Below are positions 1 to 11,690 of a DNA stretch of 64,000 nucleotides, in pieces. How positions within the stretch are numbered: position 1 is the first letter of the stretch; each line of letters opens with the position of its first letter. The position numbers and the translations under genes are program-made. Origin of the DNA: Humulus lupulus (Eukaryota > Streptophyta > Magnoliopsida > Rosales > Cannabaceae). The notes under the pieces were generated by a model. The model did no database searches and was not told the origin of the DNA. It saw only the letters and a program-made list of their open reading frames with translations. Location of the stretch: the NCBI RefSeq assembly GCF_963169125.1, contig NC_084793.1, forward strand, positions 214,298,652-214,362,651. The letters run 5' to 3'.

Positions 1-640
1 ATGTGATGATATGTTGGCTTGTATGAATATTGTATGATATGAATGGATGTAGCGTGATGAACGCGACACATCAAAATGAATTGCTAAGGATAAAGAAGAC
101 GTAACCTGAGTTACTAAGGATATGAAGACGTAACTCCATGGGCGGACGCGCCGAGGTTATTCAAGGACCAAACACTCTTGTTTACCTCAAAGGGTGGCAT
201 GGACAAGTTAGCGGGCCATGTTCACAAGAAATTGTTTATGAATGTGTTACGATGTCTGGTGATGTTTATGATTATGTTATGATGTTTGGTGATGTTTATG
301 ATTTTGTTATGATGTTATTATGTTTATGATTTTGTTATTATGTTATGATGTTTATGATATGACAGTGGCATTATGTTTATGTTTATGATATTGATGCCAA
401 TTTTATGATGATGCTATGATGTATAAAGATGAATGTTAGTGTTTGTAAATTGTTGTATCTTACTTGCTTGTTGTTTGTACTTCCTTACTGGGCTTTTAGC
501 TCAGCCCTTACTTTCCCTTCTAGGTAGCAAATAGGTTTTCTCTGTGGCACACGTGGTGATGTGGGGAGTTCTATCGTCCTGGTGTGTATGGCGTGGGGGT
601 ATCCTATGGACGAAAAATGATCAATTAAAAACGCCATTTT
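1..640 (+). repeat. Truncated LTR-like fragment, left edge of window
   Basis: No protein-coding signal is visible. The stretch resembles the right half of a gypsy LTR: at 490-507 it has GGGCTTTTAGCTCAGCCC, a degenerate form of the GGGC-TTGGCTCA motif that recurs near the 3' end of other LTRs in this window. The upstream part is TG/TA-rich low-complexity sequence. Neither terminus nor a TSD could be placed, so the family is uncertain. Confidence 0.4.
228..405 (+). repeat. Degenerate TTATGATGTTTATGAT repeat
   Basis: Imperfect tandem units of roughly 16-30 bases built from TTATGATGTTTGGTGATGTTT and shorter derivatives such as TTATGATGTTTATGAT. The short open frame across it (138-329) is a by-product of the repeat and carries no domain. 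Confidence 0.6.
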
Positions 641-844
641 GAATAATGTTATGTTTTATGAGACTTTTTTTTTTTAAACTTATCAGTGGGACTTGAATTA
701 TTGGTTGTTTTAGACTTTGCATAAAAACTGATATTTTCTTTTAAAACTATTGGGCCCAACTTGCATGTTTTTAAGCAAGACCCCACTAAAACCTTTATAA
801 TAAGTGGATTTTCTTTTATAGACCAATGAAAATGTGAATGTTTT

Positions 845-1283
845 ATTAAGTACTAGTCTAGGGCATTTTACAATGATCAGGCTGTCATATTTATTATCCA
901 AGATAGTAGGACATATTTATTTTGTGATCAAATCATATTCCAATATAAATGGGAATTATTTGTATTTAATGTAGACATTATGTAAATGTGTGATTGACTC
1001 ACGCGGTTACCCAAACTTGTCCATGGAATTCCCCTATAAATACTGGGAATATTGGACAGGAAAGGGGGGATGATTCTGTAATACCGAATCTCTGCCAAAA
1101 TAGAGAGAGAAATAACAATAATATTGACTCGTGGACTTGATGGTTTTTACCCCCTGAACCACGTAAAATTTCTGTGTTCTTGAGTGAATTCTGGTTATTT
1201 TTCATTACAGTTTACTATAAAGTACTAATCTGCCTTATTATTTCTTAATACACTGTTGGCGAAAAATCGCGTCAATAGTAACT
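845..1283 (+). mobile_element. Truncated LTR of Tat-like family X
   Basis: This segment is homologous by eye to the inverted LTR at 30089-30671. Shared blocks include the region around TTATTATCCAAGATA, an AAATGGGAATTAT block, a tract around TGTCCATGGAATTCCCC, and a GTGGACTTGATGG / CTGAACCACG segment. TATAAATA at 1035-1042 is a plausible U3 TATA box and aligns with the TATA box of the inverted copy. The right edge near GTTGGCGAAAAATCGC abuts a different LTR fragment. No polypurine tract or TSD is visible here. Confidence 0.5.
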
Positions 1284-1482
1284 GTTTTAATCTACGATGG
1301 GATCCCATGTATTGTAGTCAAACCTTTTTTAATGAAATTGTTGTCTTTAGATCAAAATTTTTAGTACCTAAACCTGTGGTTAGTTTTAATTACATGATTT
1401 AAACTCAAATGGCTTGTTTAGCGAGTTAAGCACTATTTAAACTATACAGTGTAACGGGCCTTGATTAGGAGGACGCTGCACT
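1284..1482 (+). mobile_element. 3' end of a Tekay-type LTR, plus orientation
   Basis: It matches by eye the last ~200 bases of the solo LTR at 2619-5014: a GGGATC...GTAT block, then TTTAGCGAGTTAAGCACT, then the terminal ACAGTGTAACGGGCCTTGATT. The end GGAGGACGCTGCA is a mutated form of the usual GGGCGTTACA terminus. The rest of this LTR is missing. Confidence 0.5.
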
Positions 1483-1499
1483 GAGAGTTGTTTCTGTCT

Positions 1500-2079
1500 A
1501 TCCCCCTTGACACAAAAGACTAAAATTCCCCTAACATTTACTTATTTCTTTAATGCCCCCAAAGGCATCATCGTCATTTGCCACATTTTCCTGCTAAACC
1601 TCAAATTCCACTTAAGATTCCCAATTAATCCCACTAATCTTCCAAACTCTAATATTTCCCCCCCAATAATAATTCATATTCTAATATCCCCGGTAACTCA
1701 CCAAATTACTAAAACACCCATAGGCTCACCCTGAGCCAGATATTATTCCCCGATGTGACTTTTCCGCCAAATTGCTCACTAGGATCGTCTCGTGCCACAC
1801 ATCTCAAATATATCCACATAGTAATGTGGTCTCACTCACAAAACTAATATAATTTACATTTCAACAGGTCAAAATTACAAAAATTCCCTTTTTAACTTAA
1901 ATGGGCCCCCAATCACATTTAAGGCGCATAAGCATGCACAAATAGTCATATTATCATACAACTCATATATTTCACATAATCACACATATAATCAATTAGA
2001 TTCACATATTAATCCATTTATGCCCTCCCGGCATGCTATTCAAGGCACTTAGCTTTATTAGCAAATTTGGGACGTTACA
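1500..2079 (-). mobile_element. 5' part of a Tekay-type LTR, inverted
   Basis: Read on the minus strand it starts at 2079 with TGTAACGTCCCAAATTTGC, then carries the CCACATTACTATGTGG-like palindrome (near 1812-1829) and the AGCGGAAAAGTCACA block that follows it in other LTRs. It breaks off near 1500 before the GC block, so only about a quarter of an LTR remains. GGTCG flanks it on the right; no matching duplicate is found on the left, so the pair of fragments at 1284-2079 reflects rearrangement rather than one clean insertion. Confidence 0.5.
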
Positions 2080-2613
2080 GGTCGAGTTTGTTCCACTTCA
2101 TCGACTAACATTTGTTAAATCTGGGTCAATAGAATAATCATTTCCCTAGTGATCACATGTGTACATCTGATAACAGGTAATGGGAAAGTGATTTATTCGA
2201 CCAGCTTATGTGTGTGCCTAGTAAACGTGAGCTACTCAATAAACACAATTATGCGCTCGAGCAAAAGCTAGGTTGGAACCAAAGGGCAATTAAAAAAAAT
2301 TTCACGAAATGTTTTCACTTACCTTTTGGCGGGAAAATTCCCACCTTTTTTTTTTTCCAGAAAACAACAAGCACTATCTGCTATATATCAAAACAATCAA
2401 GTACATCCCGAAGCCTAAATCATTTTCCTACTTCCCAAACATATATTTTCCCATAAAATCGTTGGTTTTAACAAGAAAAAAACCAAAGTTTTCACGTGAA
2501 GATTAAGAACATAAAAACACAGAAGTGTAAAATCTCAAAAAATGCATGAAAAATATGGTAGCGAGTGACAAGAAATCATGCAAATACAAATAAAAGTTCA
2601 AGAAACTTACTGC
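2080..2613 (+). mobile_element. Interior of Tat-like copy A, distal piece
   Basis: This joins 5015-5483 once the solo LTR at 2619-5014 and one TATAG copy are removed. It carries no intact plus-strand protein. Read on the minus strand it continues downstream of the antisense TATA box at 5153-5160 and contains a splice-donor-like AAAAGGTAAGTG near 2322, which would fit the leader or first intron of an antisense gene. Coding sequence cannot be recognised. Confidence 0.4.
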
Positions 2614-2618
2614 TATAG

Positions 2619-5014
2619 TGTAACATCCTGAATTTACTATTAAGGCTGAGTGCCTTGATTACTATGCCGAGAGGGCATAATTGGATTTATATGTGGCACT
2701 AATCGAATAAATATGTGACTATGTGGCATACATGATTTATATGGTAATATGGATATAAATGCATGTTTATGTGTATTAACTATGCATGGGGGCTCGTTCT
2801 TGTTAATAAGGGAATCTTTGTAATTTTGGTTTGTTGAGGGCATAAATGTGATTATATGTGTTAAATGATTGGGACCACATTATTATGTGGATATATTTGT
2901 AGTATTCGGCTCAAGGTAATCCTGATGAGCGAATTAGCGGAATAGTCACAACGGGGTCTAATACCCTGCTTGGGGTGAGCCTAGGGGTATTTTGGGGACT
3001 TAGTGCGTATTTGGGATTTATTTCTTAACGAAAAATTATTTGGTGATTAGCTGGGCATGTCGGGATTAATTGGAAACTTAGGACTACTCGAGGAATTAGC
3101 GGGGAATGGGGCTAATGACCGTTTTGCCCTTGAGGGCATTGTAAGGAGAGGTTTTGACTTAGGGGCACTTTAGACTTTTTGTTGATGTTAGAAGATAGAC
3201 TTAGGTGAGTTGAGAAACAACCAGAAGAGAAAAGAAGAGTATAATTCTCTCAGCCTTATCTCTCTCTTTCTCACACGTTCCTCTGTCCCCCTCTCCCTTA
3301 GGCACACTTAACTACTTCATTGTTGAATTTCTAGAGGAAAAAGAGCTTGGGGATTTAAGGGAAATGAAGTTTGAAGGTGATTAACATCAGCTGAGGATTT
3401 AAATTGTCATTAAGGTAAGGTCTAAGTCTTGATTTTATGATGGAATTTTGCTATTAAGATAGGTTTTTGGCTGGGTTTTAATGGTACCTTTAGTTGCTAA
3501 TTGGAGTGAGATTTGTGGTTTATTTTTGGTAATTATAATGCCTAGGTTGTGTTATTGAGAGTTCTAGACTCAACTCTGGCTTTGGTACATATTTAAGTTG
3601 AATTCTGGGAACTTTGGTTTGGAGGAAAACGCAGGAGGGAGCTGAGAATTCTTGGTTCGCGGGGTCACACCGCGACCCTGTTCTTGGGCGTCGCGGCCTG
3701 CATGAACCCAGAAGCCCTAAGAGCTCCCTGTTTCTGTAGGTGCGCTGCGACCCTAAGAGCCAAGTCGCGGCGTGTGTCGTTGGGGATTTAGGGCTGGGAG
3801 CCTCTAGCTAGGGGGCGCTCTGTGACCCTCAGGGCCAGGTCACGGCCCGCATAAGCAGACTTAGCCAAAATAGTTTTTTTAGCTCAGGAACTAAAACCTA
3901 AGCGCTTGGGACGAATTCTACTACCCGTTTTAGTAAAATTCAAGGTTCCAGAGGCTAGTATGCTATTATGGGGATTTTAATTTGGTTTAAGTTTGTATGG
4001 TTATCCATTATTTCTTTGTGACTAGGATTACCGCTAAGGCTTGGGGTTGAAGATCGTGTTGGGGACTGTCTCACACTTGCAGCTCGGGACTCGAGGTAAG
4101 AAAACTGCACCCGAGTTGTGGATGGGGCTTAGACCCTTGTTAATGAATATATTATGATTGTGAATATATCTGTATCTGAGAATATCTGGATAGGCATGCT
4201 TGTATATGCTGCCTTCGATTGCTTGTTGTGCAATGTGTATTTGTGATTATATCTGTTTTAAAGGCCGACCTAAGGGGGCCGGGGGCTGATAGCAAGCGTG
4301 CGGAATGCAGGCAAGCCTAACCGGGGGCTAATAGCAAGTGTGTAGAATGCAGCCCGACCTAAGCATGTCGGGGTCGGCTATAAGACCAGAGGACTCGGCC
4401 TAAGGGCACCAGGCCTGAACATTATACAATAAACAGAAGTGTTGTTTGCACTTAACTAATTGTATTGTTTGATGAGCTTGGTTTATGCGTTTGATTGGGC
4501 TGAATATTACTATTGAAATTGTTGCTTATATCCTGACGTTGATTGAATTTATTGATTTAAGTTTACTGCTTTTATACTGTTGCCTAGTTGTGCATGCTGA
4601 TTTAAGTTTTCTTGCCGAGCCTTGGCTCACGGATGCTATGTGGTGCAGGTAAGGGAAGGGGAAAGCCAGACCAGCCATGAGTTGGAGAGCTTCAGGGGCA
4701 GTGTGTACATATGCAGCCTACTCGACCGCCACGGCTGGGGTAGCCTGGGAGGAACTAGGGTTGAATCTTGTTTTGCTGCTTAGGATGACTAATTTGTATT
4801 TTATTTGTCTTTTATCAGTTTGTAACCGATTTTTGGGATCTCGTGTATAAACTTAATATTTTATTGAAAAATAATCACTTTGTTGACAAAACTTTTTAAT
4901 ATCTGACCTTGACTTAGTCTTTAATTACACATTTAAATTCAAATGAATCATTTAGCGAGTTAAGCACTCTTTTAAACACATAGTGTAGCGGTCTTGGTTA
5001 ACTAGGGTGTTACA
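2619..5014 (+). mobile_element. Solo LTR, Tekay-type, TSD TATAG
   Basis: It begins TGTAACATCCTGAATT and ends AACTAGGGTGTTACA, so the termini form an imperfect 10-base inverted repeat with TG...CA. It is flanked by perfect 5-bp duplications TATAG (2614-2618 and 5015-5019). No primer site or coding region lies inside, which is what unequal recombination between the two LTRs of one element leaves. The internal order is: near-palindrome CCACATTATTATGTGG at ~2874, GC-rich GCGACCCT/GTCGCGGC block at 3658-3850, GGTAAGAAAACTGCACCC at 4095-4112, a GC-rich inverted-repeat zone at 4260-4440, and GCTATGTGGTGCAGGTAA at 4634-4651. Length is 2396 bp. Confidence 0.9.
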
Positions 5015-5483
5015 TATAGAGATTTTGAGAAATGATTTGGGAAGAGTTTAAGGTCAGGAGGATAAAATGGAGATTTGGGTTTGAGAAAATTTCAGAGAGA
5101 AATTTTTTGAGAAATTTAAAAGTGTAAAAAATGAGAAGAGAAGGTGAAGGCCTATTTATAGGCAACAGATCATGTGTGAGAAAATGACGACATCCTAGAA
5201 ATTTCATCATGACTTTTTGGGTTGAAGTGATGTCACACGCATGGGTTGGTGAAAAGTTGCCTCTTTTTCGCTGAAAAGGTACATTGATGGCTGTGAAGAG
5301 AAGCGTGTTAGCCGCCTAAGAAACCCAAAAGCTATCAATTATGCAATCGAGAAGATGTGATCATTGCTTACAAAAGGTGATAATGTGAGCTGTGAATATC
5401 AGAAGTTTAATAGGTGCTAAACCTGATTAAAGCATACAAGTTAATCCAAAGTTGGTAGCACTTGTATAAACTTGGGGGGCAAA
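5015..5483 (+). mobile_element. Interior and polypurine tract of Tat-like copy A
   Basis: This is the stretch just upstream of the 3' LTR at 5484. It ends with the polypurine tract ACTTGGGGGGCAAA (5470-5483), the primer for plus-strand DNA synthesis in LTR elements. No plus-strand coding capacity is seen. The main signal is a TATA box on the opposite strand (5153-5160). Confidence 0.55.
5153..5160 (-). promoter_or_regulatory. Antisense TATA box, Tat-like copy A
   Basis: TATAAATA on the minus strand, followed by GGCC and a CT-rich leader-like stretch. It lies about 323 bases inside the element from the 3' LTR start and points away from it. The same octamer occurs at a similar place and orientation in three other Tat-like copies of this window. 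Promoter function is inferred. Confidence 0.5.
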
Positions 5484-6157
5484 TGTTTAACCCAATTTTG
5501 GACTCAGTGATGTGGCATTTGGAAAAGGGATACGCGGTATTAAACAACAATGAATTCATAGGACTGGTCGAAAAAGGAGTAGTTTTTCGAAAGAACTACA
5601 CTTGATCGAAAAAAGCAAGCTGGTGCCAACCCTTGAAGCTGTTCGAAAACATACATGCTCGACATATGAGACGTTTTCACCCGAAGATCTAGATTTCAAG
5701 AGATACTACAAAATATCCCAAGATATTTATGTAACTGATATTTCAATTATATTATCTCTGTATTATTTGAATTTGTAGTAAGTTATAACAATCTCACACT
5801 ACATGTGTAGGGCCTATATTAATTTGTAAGGGTCCCTAGCCCATTAAGAGACTCTATAAATAGAGATCCCTCTCAGTCATTATCTCTAAGCTAAATTTAT
5901 TCGCGCTTTACATACAAAACCCTACTGAATTGTATTCTCTCTCAGGCTTAAGAACTCAGTTAAACCCTATTTCTTCTTAATCTTCGCTCTGAGACCTTCT
6001 TTGATTAATAAAAGTGCAAGTGGACATAGGTCATTAGCAACCCTTGGGGCCAAACCACTATAAAATTTTGTGAGTCGTTTACTTGATTTTTGTTTTTAAT
6101 AATTATTTTATGTCATTTAAATTGACTCAGTGCCATTGACCAAAACACTAGTCAACA
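5484..6157 (+). mobile_element. 3' LTR of Tat-like copy A
   Basis: It starts TGTTTAACCCAATTTTGG directly after a polypurine tract and ends CACTAGTCAACA. TATAAATA at 5855-5862 sits in the CTCTATAAATAGAGATCCC context expected of a U3 promoter. The 3' part shares a GGGGCCAAACCACTATAAAA block with the LTRs at 28787-30088 and 36001-36648, so the three are related families. No matching TSD was found because the 5' half of the element is missing or outside the window. Confidence 0.7.
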
Positions 6158-6376
6158 AGTTGTAATTCCAGTTTTTGTGTGTGTGTAACCATATGCTTCG
6201 TTTAATCAATGACACAAACAATATCGAAAAAAATATCTAAAGTAAAAAGTCTCAACTCCAAATCCTCACAGGTATTAAAAATATTTTAAAAGAGATTGGG
6301 TTACACTCTTGGAGTTGGAGATATATATCAATTAACGCTCGATTAGATAAAGTTTATTTTTAGGACAAGAGTAATT
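6158..6376. other. Unassigned AT-rich spacer
   Basis: Nothing recognisable apart from AT-rich sequence and a short GTGTGTGTGT run near 6176. It separates the LTR ending at 6157 from the MITE-like hairpin. Confidence 0.4.
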
Positions 6377-6572
6377 GGTGAAAATGACATCTTTTTTGAA
6401 GTCATTTTGCACTCTGGCCTAGTTTTGATATATTTCTTTTGTAAAATGGCCTCTATCTAAAATTTAGACTGGCTGTCTTAAAAATTTCGACTAGCTATAT
6501 ATAGTGTCGGAGGTCATTTTGAAAAAAAATATCAAAACTAGACCAGAGTGCAAAATGACTTCAAAAAATAGA
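6377..6572. mobile_element. MITE-like element with long terminal inverted repeats
   Basis: The left arm (about 6377-6456) and right arm (about 6506-6572) are inverted copies of each other over roughly 65-80 bases. Shared blocks, read inward, are TTTTTTGAAGTCATTTTG, CACTCTGG-CTAGTTTTGATAT and AAAATG-CCTC. The whole is about 196 bp with a short AT-rich centre and no coding capacity, which is the usual form of a miniature inverted-repeat transposable element. The outer ends read GGTGAAAATG and CCATTTTTCC. I could not identify a TSD, so the superfamily is open. Confidence 0.6.
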
Positions 6573-7467
6573 CCATTTTTCCAAGGGACCCTTAGGATAA
6601 ACAATTGAAATAATCATTGATCAATAGAAAGGCTAACCAAAAACATTGGAAATTCAAATGACAAATAAACTTTCAGGATTTCATTACAATACCTAAAGCT
6701 GAAAAAACAAATAAATAAACATAAACTTTTTTATGTAATATTTACGAAACAAAATGTAACAAGGTTGTTATTGATTTACTTTTAAATTTAACCTTGCTAT
6801 GTGACTAGAATTTAGAAATGATGTTCTTTTTTTCTTTATGTATACTTTTTTTGTACATTTTATTTTATTTTTTATTTTTTATTTTTAAACAAGAGACAAC
6901 ATAGATATGCATATGAAATAAATAATGCATCAATGTTTTCTTTTGATTTACTTTGAAATTTAACCAAGCTACATGGATAGAAATGTTGCTATTATTCTTT
7001 TCTTTTTTTCTTTCTCTTTTTTTTTTTTTTGAGAGAAGACAAGAGACAACATATATGAATTACAAGAAAATTAAATACAAGGAAAATAAAATTGCATCTA
7101 CAAGCTATTTTCTAACAAAAAGTATCGCTCTAGTAATTATCATGCATTTAAATTCCAAAAATTTTAATTTTACCAACTTTAAAGATCAATATATGTTCAA
7201 AAAGTCATTTTCTCATTTCTCACCACTCACAAAAAAAATGAAAATTTAAACTTAGGATTTTTCTCAATTGAATGTGTTAAAAATTAATCTTACCATATGT
7301 TTGGTTCGTGCATAAAATATCTATGGAATTACTTCTTGATAGCTCAGAAATAGTATAAGCTATTTTAACAATAATATTTCGTTATTACTCAAATAATTTT
7401 TAGCAAAATTTTGACTCAAAAGTTCAACGAGGTAATAATTTCAAATCCACACACGAATATACTTACT
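6573..7467 (-). repeat. AT-rich noncoding region beyond the Athila-like pol
   Basis: It is homopolymer-rich and without convincing coding potential. A tandem duplication with period about 171 is visible: TTGATTTACTTT followed by AAATTTAACC begins near 6772 and again near 6943, and each copy ends with ACAAGAGACAACATA. On element logic this should be the 3' untranslated region or LTR of the Athila-like element. I find no counterpart of its 5' LTR end (GAGCATTTATCA on the plus strand), so the 3' LTR is probably deleted. Confidence 0.4.
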
Positions 7468-7490
7468 ACCCCCAACTTAAATGAGACAAT
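7468..7490 (-). other. Athila-type purine tract
   Basis: On the minus strand, CTCATTTAAGTTGGGGGTAG closely follows a GACATTGAGAACATTG motif. Athila elements carry this pairing, with a purine tract after the pol end. It supports the lineage call and the minus orientation. Confidence 0.5.
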
Positions 7491-7739
7491 GTTCTCAATG
7501 TCTAAATATGTATATGGTAAAAAAACATGAATGAGAACACCAAAACAGTGAGACAATGCAAAAGGATAAATATTGATTCTCTAGAAAAATAAATGATAAA
7601 AACAAACTAACATAATGGAATAATAATAAAAAAAACAAAAACAAACTAAAAAATAAAAGAAAGCAATAAAAATAAAACTAGGAGCATTGGAATTTACTAA
7701 CATGGATAAATAGGATCGTGAAGAAGTATCTCATCTACT

Positions 7740-8834
7740 TCGTGTGTTTTAAAATCTAAAAATGGTTTTCACCTTTGTCCATTTACTTTAAAAACATTAT
7801 CGGTTTTAGAATTTTCAATTTCAATAGCTCCATGAGGAAAAACAGTACGAACAGTTAATGGACCAGACCATCTAGAACGTAATTTACCTGAAAATAAATG
7901 CAAACTAGAGTTGTACAAATGAACTTTCTGACCTGGAATGAATTATTTTCTTAAGATTCTCTTGTCATGATATAGTTTTGTACACTCTTTATATCTTTTT
8001 GCACACGCATAGGCATCATATTCCTCACTTCCTCCAATTCATACAGATGAAGCTTTCTTTGATTACCTGTTTTATCTAGAGTAAAATTCAGTTGTTTAAT
8101 TGCCTAATAGGCTCTATGCTCTAACTCAACATGCAGATGACTTGTCTTCCGATACACAAGTCTCTAGGATGACATTCCAATTGGAGTTTTGTATGCTGTA
8201 CGATTTTCCCATCTTTTCTAGTTGGGTTCATTGTTTTTTTCTAAGATGTGCTTAATTTCCCTATTGGATATTTCAACTTGACCACTAGTTTGTGGATGAT
8301 AGGGTATAGTGACTTTATGTGTAATACCATATTGTTTCATCAAATGCTCAAATGGCTTATTACAAATATTTGTACCTCTATCACTAATGATAGCACAAGG
8401 TGTACCAAAACGGGAACAAATACTTTCTTTCAAGAAACGACGCACCACTTTGTGGTCATTTGTGTGACATGCAATAGCTTCAATCCACTTGGACACATAA
8501 TCAATCCCAACAAGAATATATAGATTACCAAAAGAGTTAGAAAATGGACCCATAAAATCAGTACCCGAAACATCAAATATATCAATAATAAGGATATGGT
8601 TTAAAGGCATCATGTTTCTTCTAGATAGACTTCCTAAATTTTGACAACGTTCACATGATTTACAATATGTATATATATCATGAAAAATTATGGGCCAATA
8701 AAATCCACATTGTAAATATTTTGCAGCAGTCTTTTTACCACTGAAATGGCCTCCACTAGCTTGATCATGAAAAAAAGATATGAATTTAGATTGATCATAA
8801 TTCAGAATACATCTACGTACAATCTGATCCGGAC
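7740..8834 (-). pseudogene. Athila-like integrase, core and C-terminal part
   Basis: Minus-strand coding remnant of the element's integrase, which inserts the cDNA into the chromosome. From 8834 downward it gives the end of a zinc-binding region ([11 protein letters not shown]), then [12 protein letters not shown] with the first catalytic Asp, [18 protein letters not shown] with the second Asp, and [16 protein letters not shown] with the Glu. An open stretch runs 8862-8218. Below 8218 the frame continues through stops into a region recognisable as TAYKTPIGMS, VELEHRAY and QLNFTLDKTGNQRKL, typical of Athila post-integrase sequence. The N-terminal part lies beyond the solo LTR that begins at 8835. 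Several stops and no start codon make it nonfunctional. Confidence 0.8.
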
Positions 8835-9649
8835 TGTAACGTCCCGTAAAATTGCTTAACATAATTTGCAGAAAAACATAACCATTTTCTAAAAATAAGG
8901 TAACCGAAAATCCATATAAAAAAAACTTTTCAAAACATGCAAGAGTTCGGAAGTATGGGTATACTTAAAAGTAAATTAGAGTGTCATAATTTTAAAATAT
9001 TCAACCAACCCAAAATAATTTATTATTTATCATATAGGATCTAGTCCCCAAAACATAAATTCCCAAAAGGTTGGTCCACATGTAAATCCTCACAAATAAA
9101 CTCCAGCACTCACCGATCCACTTTTCCTTTGATATTACCTACAACATGAAACATCTAGGTAAGCAAAACACTTAGTAAGAACAACTTAACCACATAAACA
9201 GAGCAAGAACTTAACTACTGTAACTAGGTAGATAATCAATCAAGAATAGGATCTTGATGAAACCGAACCCTAACATACAATTTAAGAATGTTCGAACGTC
9301 CTGGAAAACTTATGGTCATGCCTCATAACCAAAATTTATATCATGAAAGTACACATGCACACAGAAAATCCCAAAGCATACATACAGTCTTAACTGGTAA
9401 CATACATACTTACTTACTCAGTCGTATCATAACATACATACTTACTTAGTCATTCATAACTTAACATACATACATACTTAGGGTTCCGAAGGAACCTTCA
9501 ACATAACTTAACATATCTTAGCATAGCTTAACATATCTTAGAATATCTTAACATATCTTACCATAGTGTTGACGAGTGTAAACTAGTTACACTAGTTACC
9601 CATACTCCTAGAATAATTCGACATACTTTCTTAGTCATAGAGATTTGAT

Positions 9650-10035
9650 TCTAGAATTAACTTATTTACATGTCATGGAGTTTAACCAGACTCTTTTGTC
9701 ACAGGTGTTAAGCCAGGCTTCTTACATATTTTGGTGACCAACCGACCTTAGTTACATAGTCATCGGTGGCGAACCAGTTTCTTACTTAGTCCCCCAGTGG
9801 CTAGCCGAAGTTCATAGTTGTCACGGTAGCTAGCCGGAATCGGAATCAACTTACTTATGTGTCCCAGAGTTTAACCGGACTCTTATGTCACGGGTGTTAA
9901 GCCAGACTTCTTACATATTGCGGTGGCCAACTGACCTTAGCTACATAGTCATCGGTGGCGAATAAGTTTCTTGCTTAGTTCCCTGATGGCTAGCCGGAGT
10001 TCATAGTTGTCACAGTAGCTAGTTGGACTGCTTAC
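9650..10035 (-). repeat. 189-bp tandem duplication in the long LTR
   Basis: Two head-to-tail units, marked by TTTAACC-GACTCTT at 9681 and 9870, each running through GTGTTAAGCCAG, GTCATCGGTGGCGAA and GTTCATAGTTGTCAC. Units differ by scattered substitutions. Short inverted repeats such as GTGAC/GTCAC-type pairs occur within each unit. Confidence 0.7.
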
Positions 10036-11059
10036 CTTAGTCATGAGTATGCGAACCCTCTAGGACCATGGTCTTGAGTAAACCTTCTAAGACTAGTTCA
10101 AATTATTACCTTATAACTTAGTTATCTAAACTAGTCATTAACGTGTGGTAGCCAAACATAGCGTAAGTTGTCTTACCCAAATTCTTTAGCGCTTGCTTGT
10201 GGAAATCTTCTATCCAAAAGCGAGCCTTAATGCTTAGATAACACTATAGTGAAATCACACAGTGACTCCGATTAAACTATGGCATGTTCTAGTTAATATT
10301 CCATGATAGCTACATTCAATAAAGTTCTCTTAGAGACTCTATACATACATTTCTCTTACACACTTTACAGTGTATAAGACCAGATTCTGCTTTAAATAAA
10401 TTTACGTTTTCCTGAGAAAAATTGCCCTTATTGCAACATGCTCTCCGTGCTGTGCATTTTAATATTCTATCTCTAGAAGACTATCTCAATCTTATTATGC
10501 GTATTTTGATTACTTATAAAAGAAGTTTTAAACGACTCTTAATCTTAGAAAACCACCCACTTTCTGCTCAAGTACGGAGTTCAACGTTTTCCATTCTTTA
10601 CCAAAAAATACCGCGTTTCGACCTTTTTCAATTTATTATCTATTAACGATAATACTTTTCGATTTACGGTTTTATAAAACCTAACTCTCATTTTTACCAT
10701 CTTTAAGTCCATAACCTAGGATCTTTATTACGTCATTTTCGAAAAGAAAGGGCAATTGGACCATGAGTTCAGAAAATGGTAAAAATGAATTCTCAATAAC
10801 TTGAACTAATTTGGGATTTTTTAGATATCCAAAACTTTAGCTGTTTTTTGAAAACAACTTCATTTCCAATTCCGAACCTAACTTTTTCACTATTCATTTT
10901 AACATGATAAAAATTCTGCTTTTAAGCTCATATTCAATGTTAGGTTCTCTAACCACAACCCTTTAAAATCTCGTTCACGTATTATGCATCCTAATGATGA
11001 GAACTTGGCGAAATCTCACATAAAAAATTCAATTTAGGTTAGCAGAACTAACCTCCAAA

Positions 11060-11690
11060 AATTCATTTTTTTTATTAAGGCTTGAAAGTACTATTTTCCC
11101 CGTTTTTAGGTAACTTAGAAAAATTACTACTCTTAAACCGTGACATATTTTAATCTAAAATTTTACCAGGGCCTTAATACCTATCTTAAAAAGTTTATCA
11201 CCAAGTTTCAAAAATTTTGAGATGGAAAAACCCATTAAACAATTTAAATAAATCTGGGCAGTGCCTGCTGCCCCAAGAGTTTTTTCTTCTTCAGATTTTT
11301 AGGGTTCTTAGAAAAATTATTTCTCTTACATCATAGCCCAGTTTTTTCTAAAATTTTACGAGGATTTTAATCATATCTAATTTAGTTTCTCTCAAAAGTT
11401 CATAATTTTTAGGATAGGAGAACCCATTCAAAAATGTAAGACAATCTGGGCAGTGTTTGCTGCCCAGAAATTTTGTTTTCAGATTATTAGGGAAAACTTT
11501 GAAAAACCATTACACTTTAACCATTTTGAATTTTACTCTAAAAAATTTCTGTAATCCTTAAAAAATATTTAAACTAACAGTTTACCAAATTTCATGGCTT
11601 TTGGCTAAGTAAAATGTGTTCAATATTCAAAACAATCTGGGTAGTGCATGCTGCCCCGAAATTTTCCAGATTGCATCAAGATGCCAAAAC
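11060..11690 (-). repeat. 191-bp tandem triplication in the long LTR
   Basis: Three diverged units marked by AATCTGGGCAGTG...CTGCCC at about 11251, 11443 and 11634, giving spacings of 192 and 191. Each unit also holds TTAGAAAAATTA-like and TCTAAAATTTTAC-like blocks. The ends are fuzzy because of divergence. Confidence 0.65.

Noticed and set aside
6953..7249. 98-codon open frame
   Set aside because: Poly-F/poly-K composition from T- and A-runs, crossing a 171-bp duplication; not gene-like.
8248..8523. Plus-strand frame over the Athila-like integrase
   Set aside because: Antisense shadow of a clear integrase reading on the minus strand.
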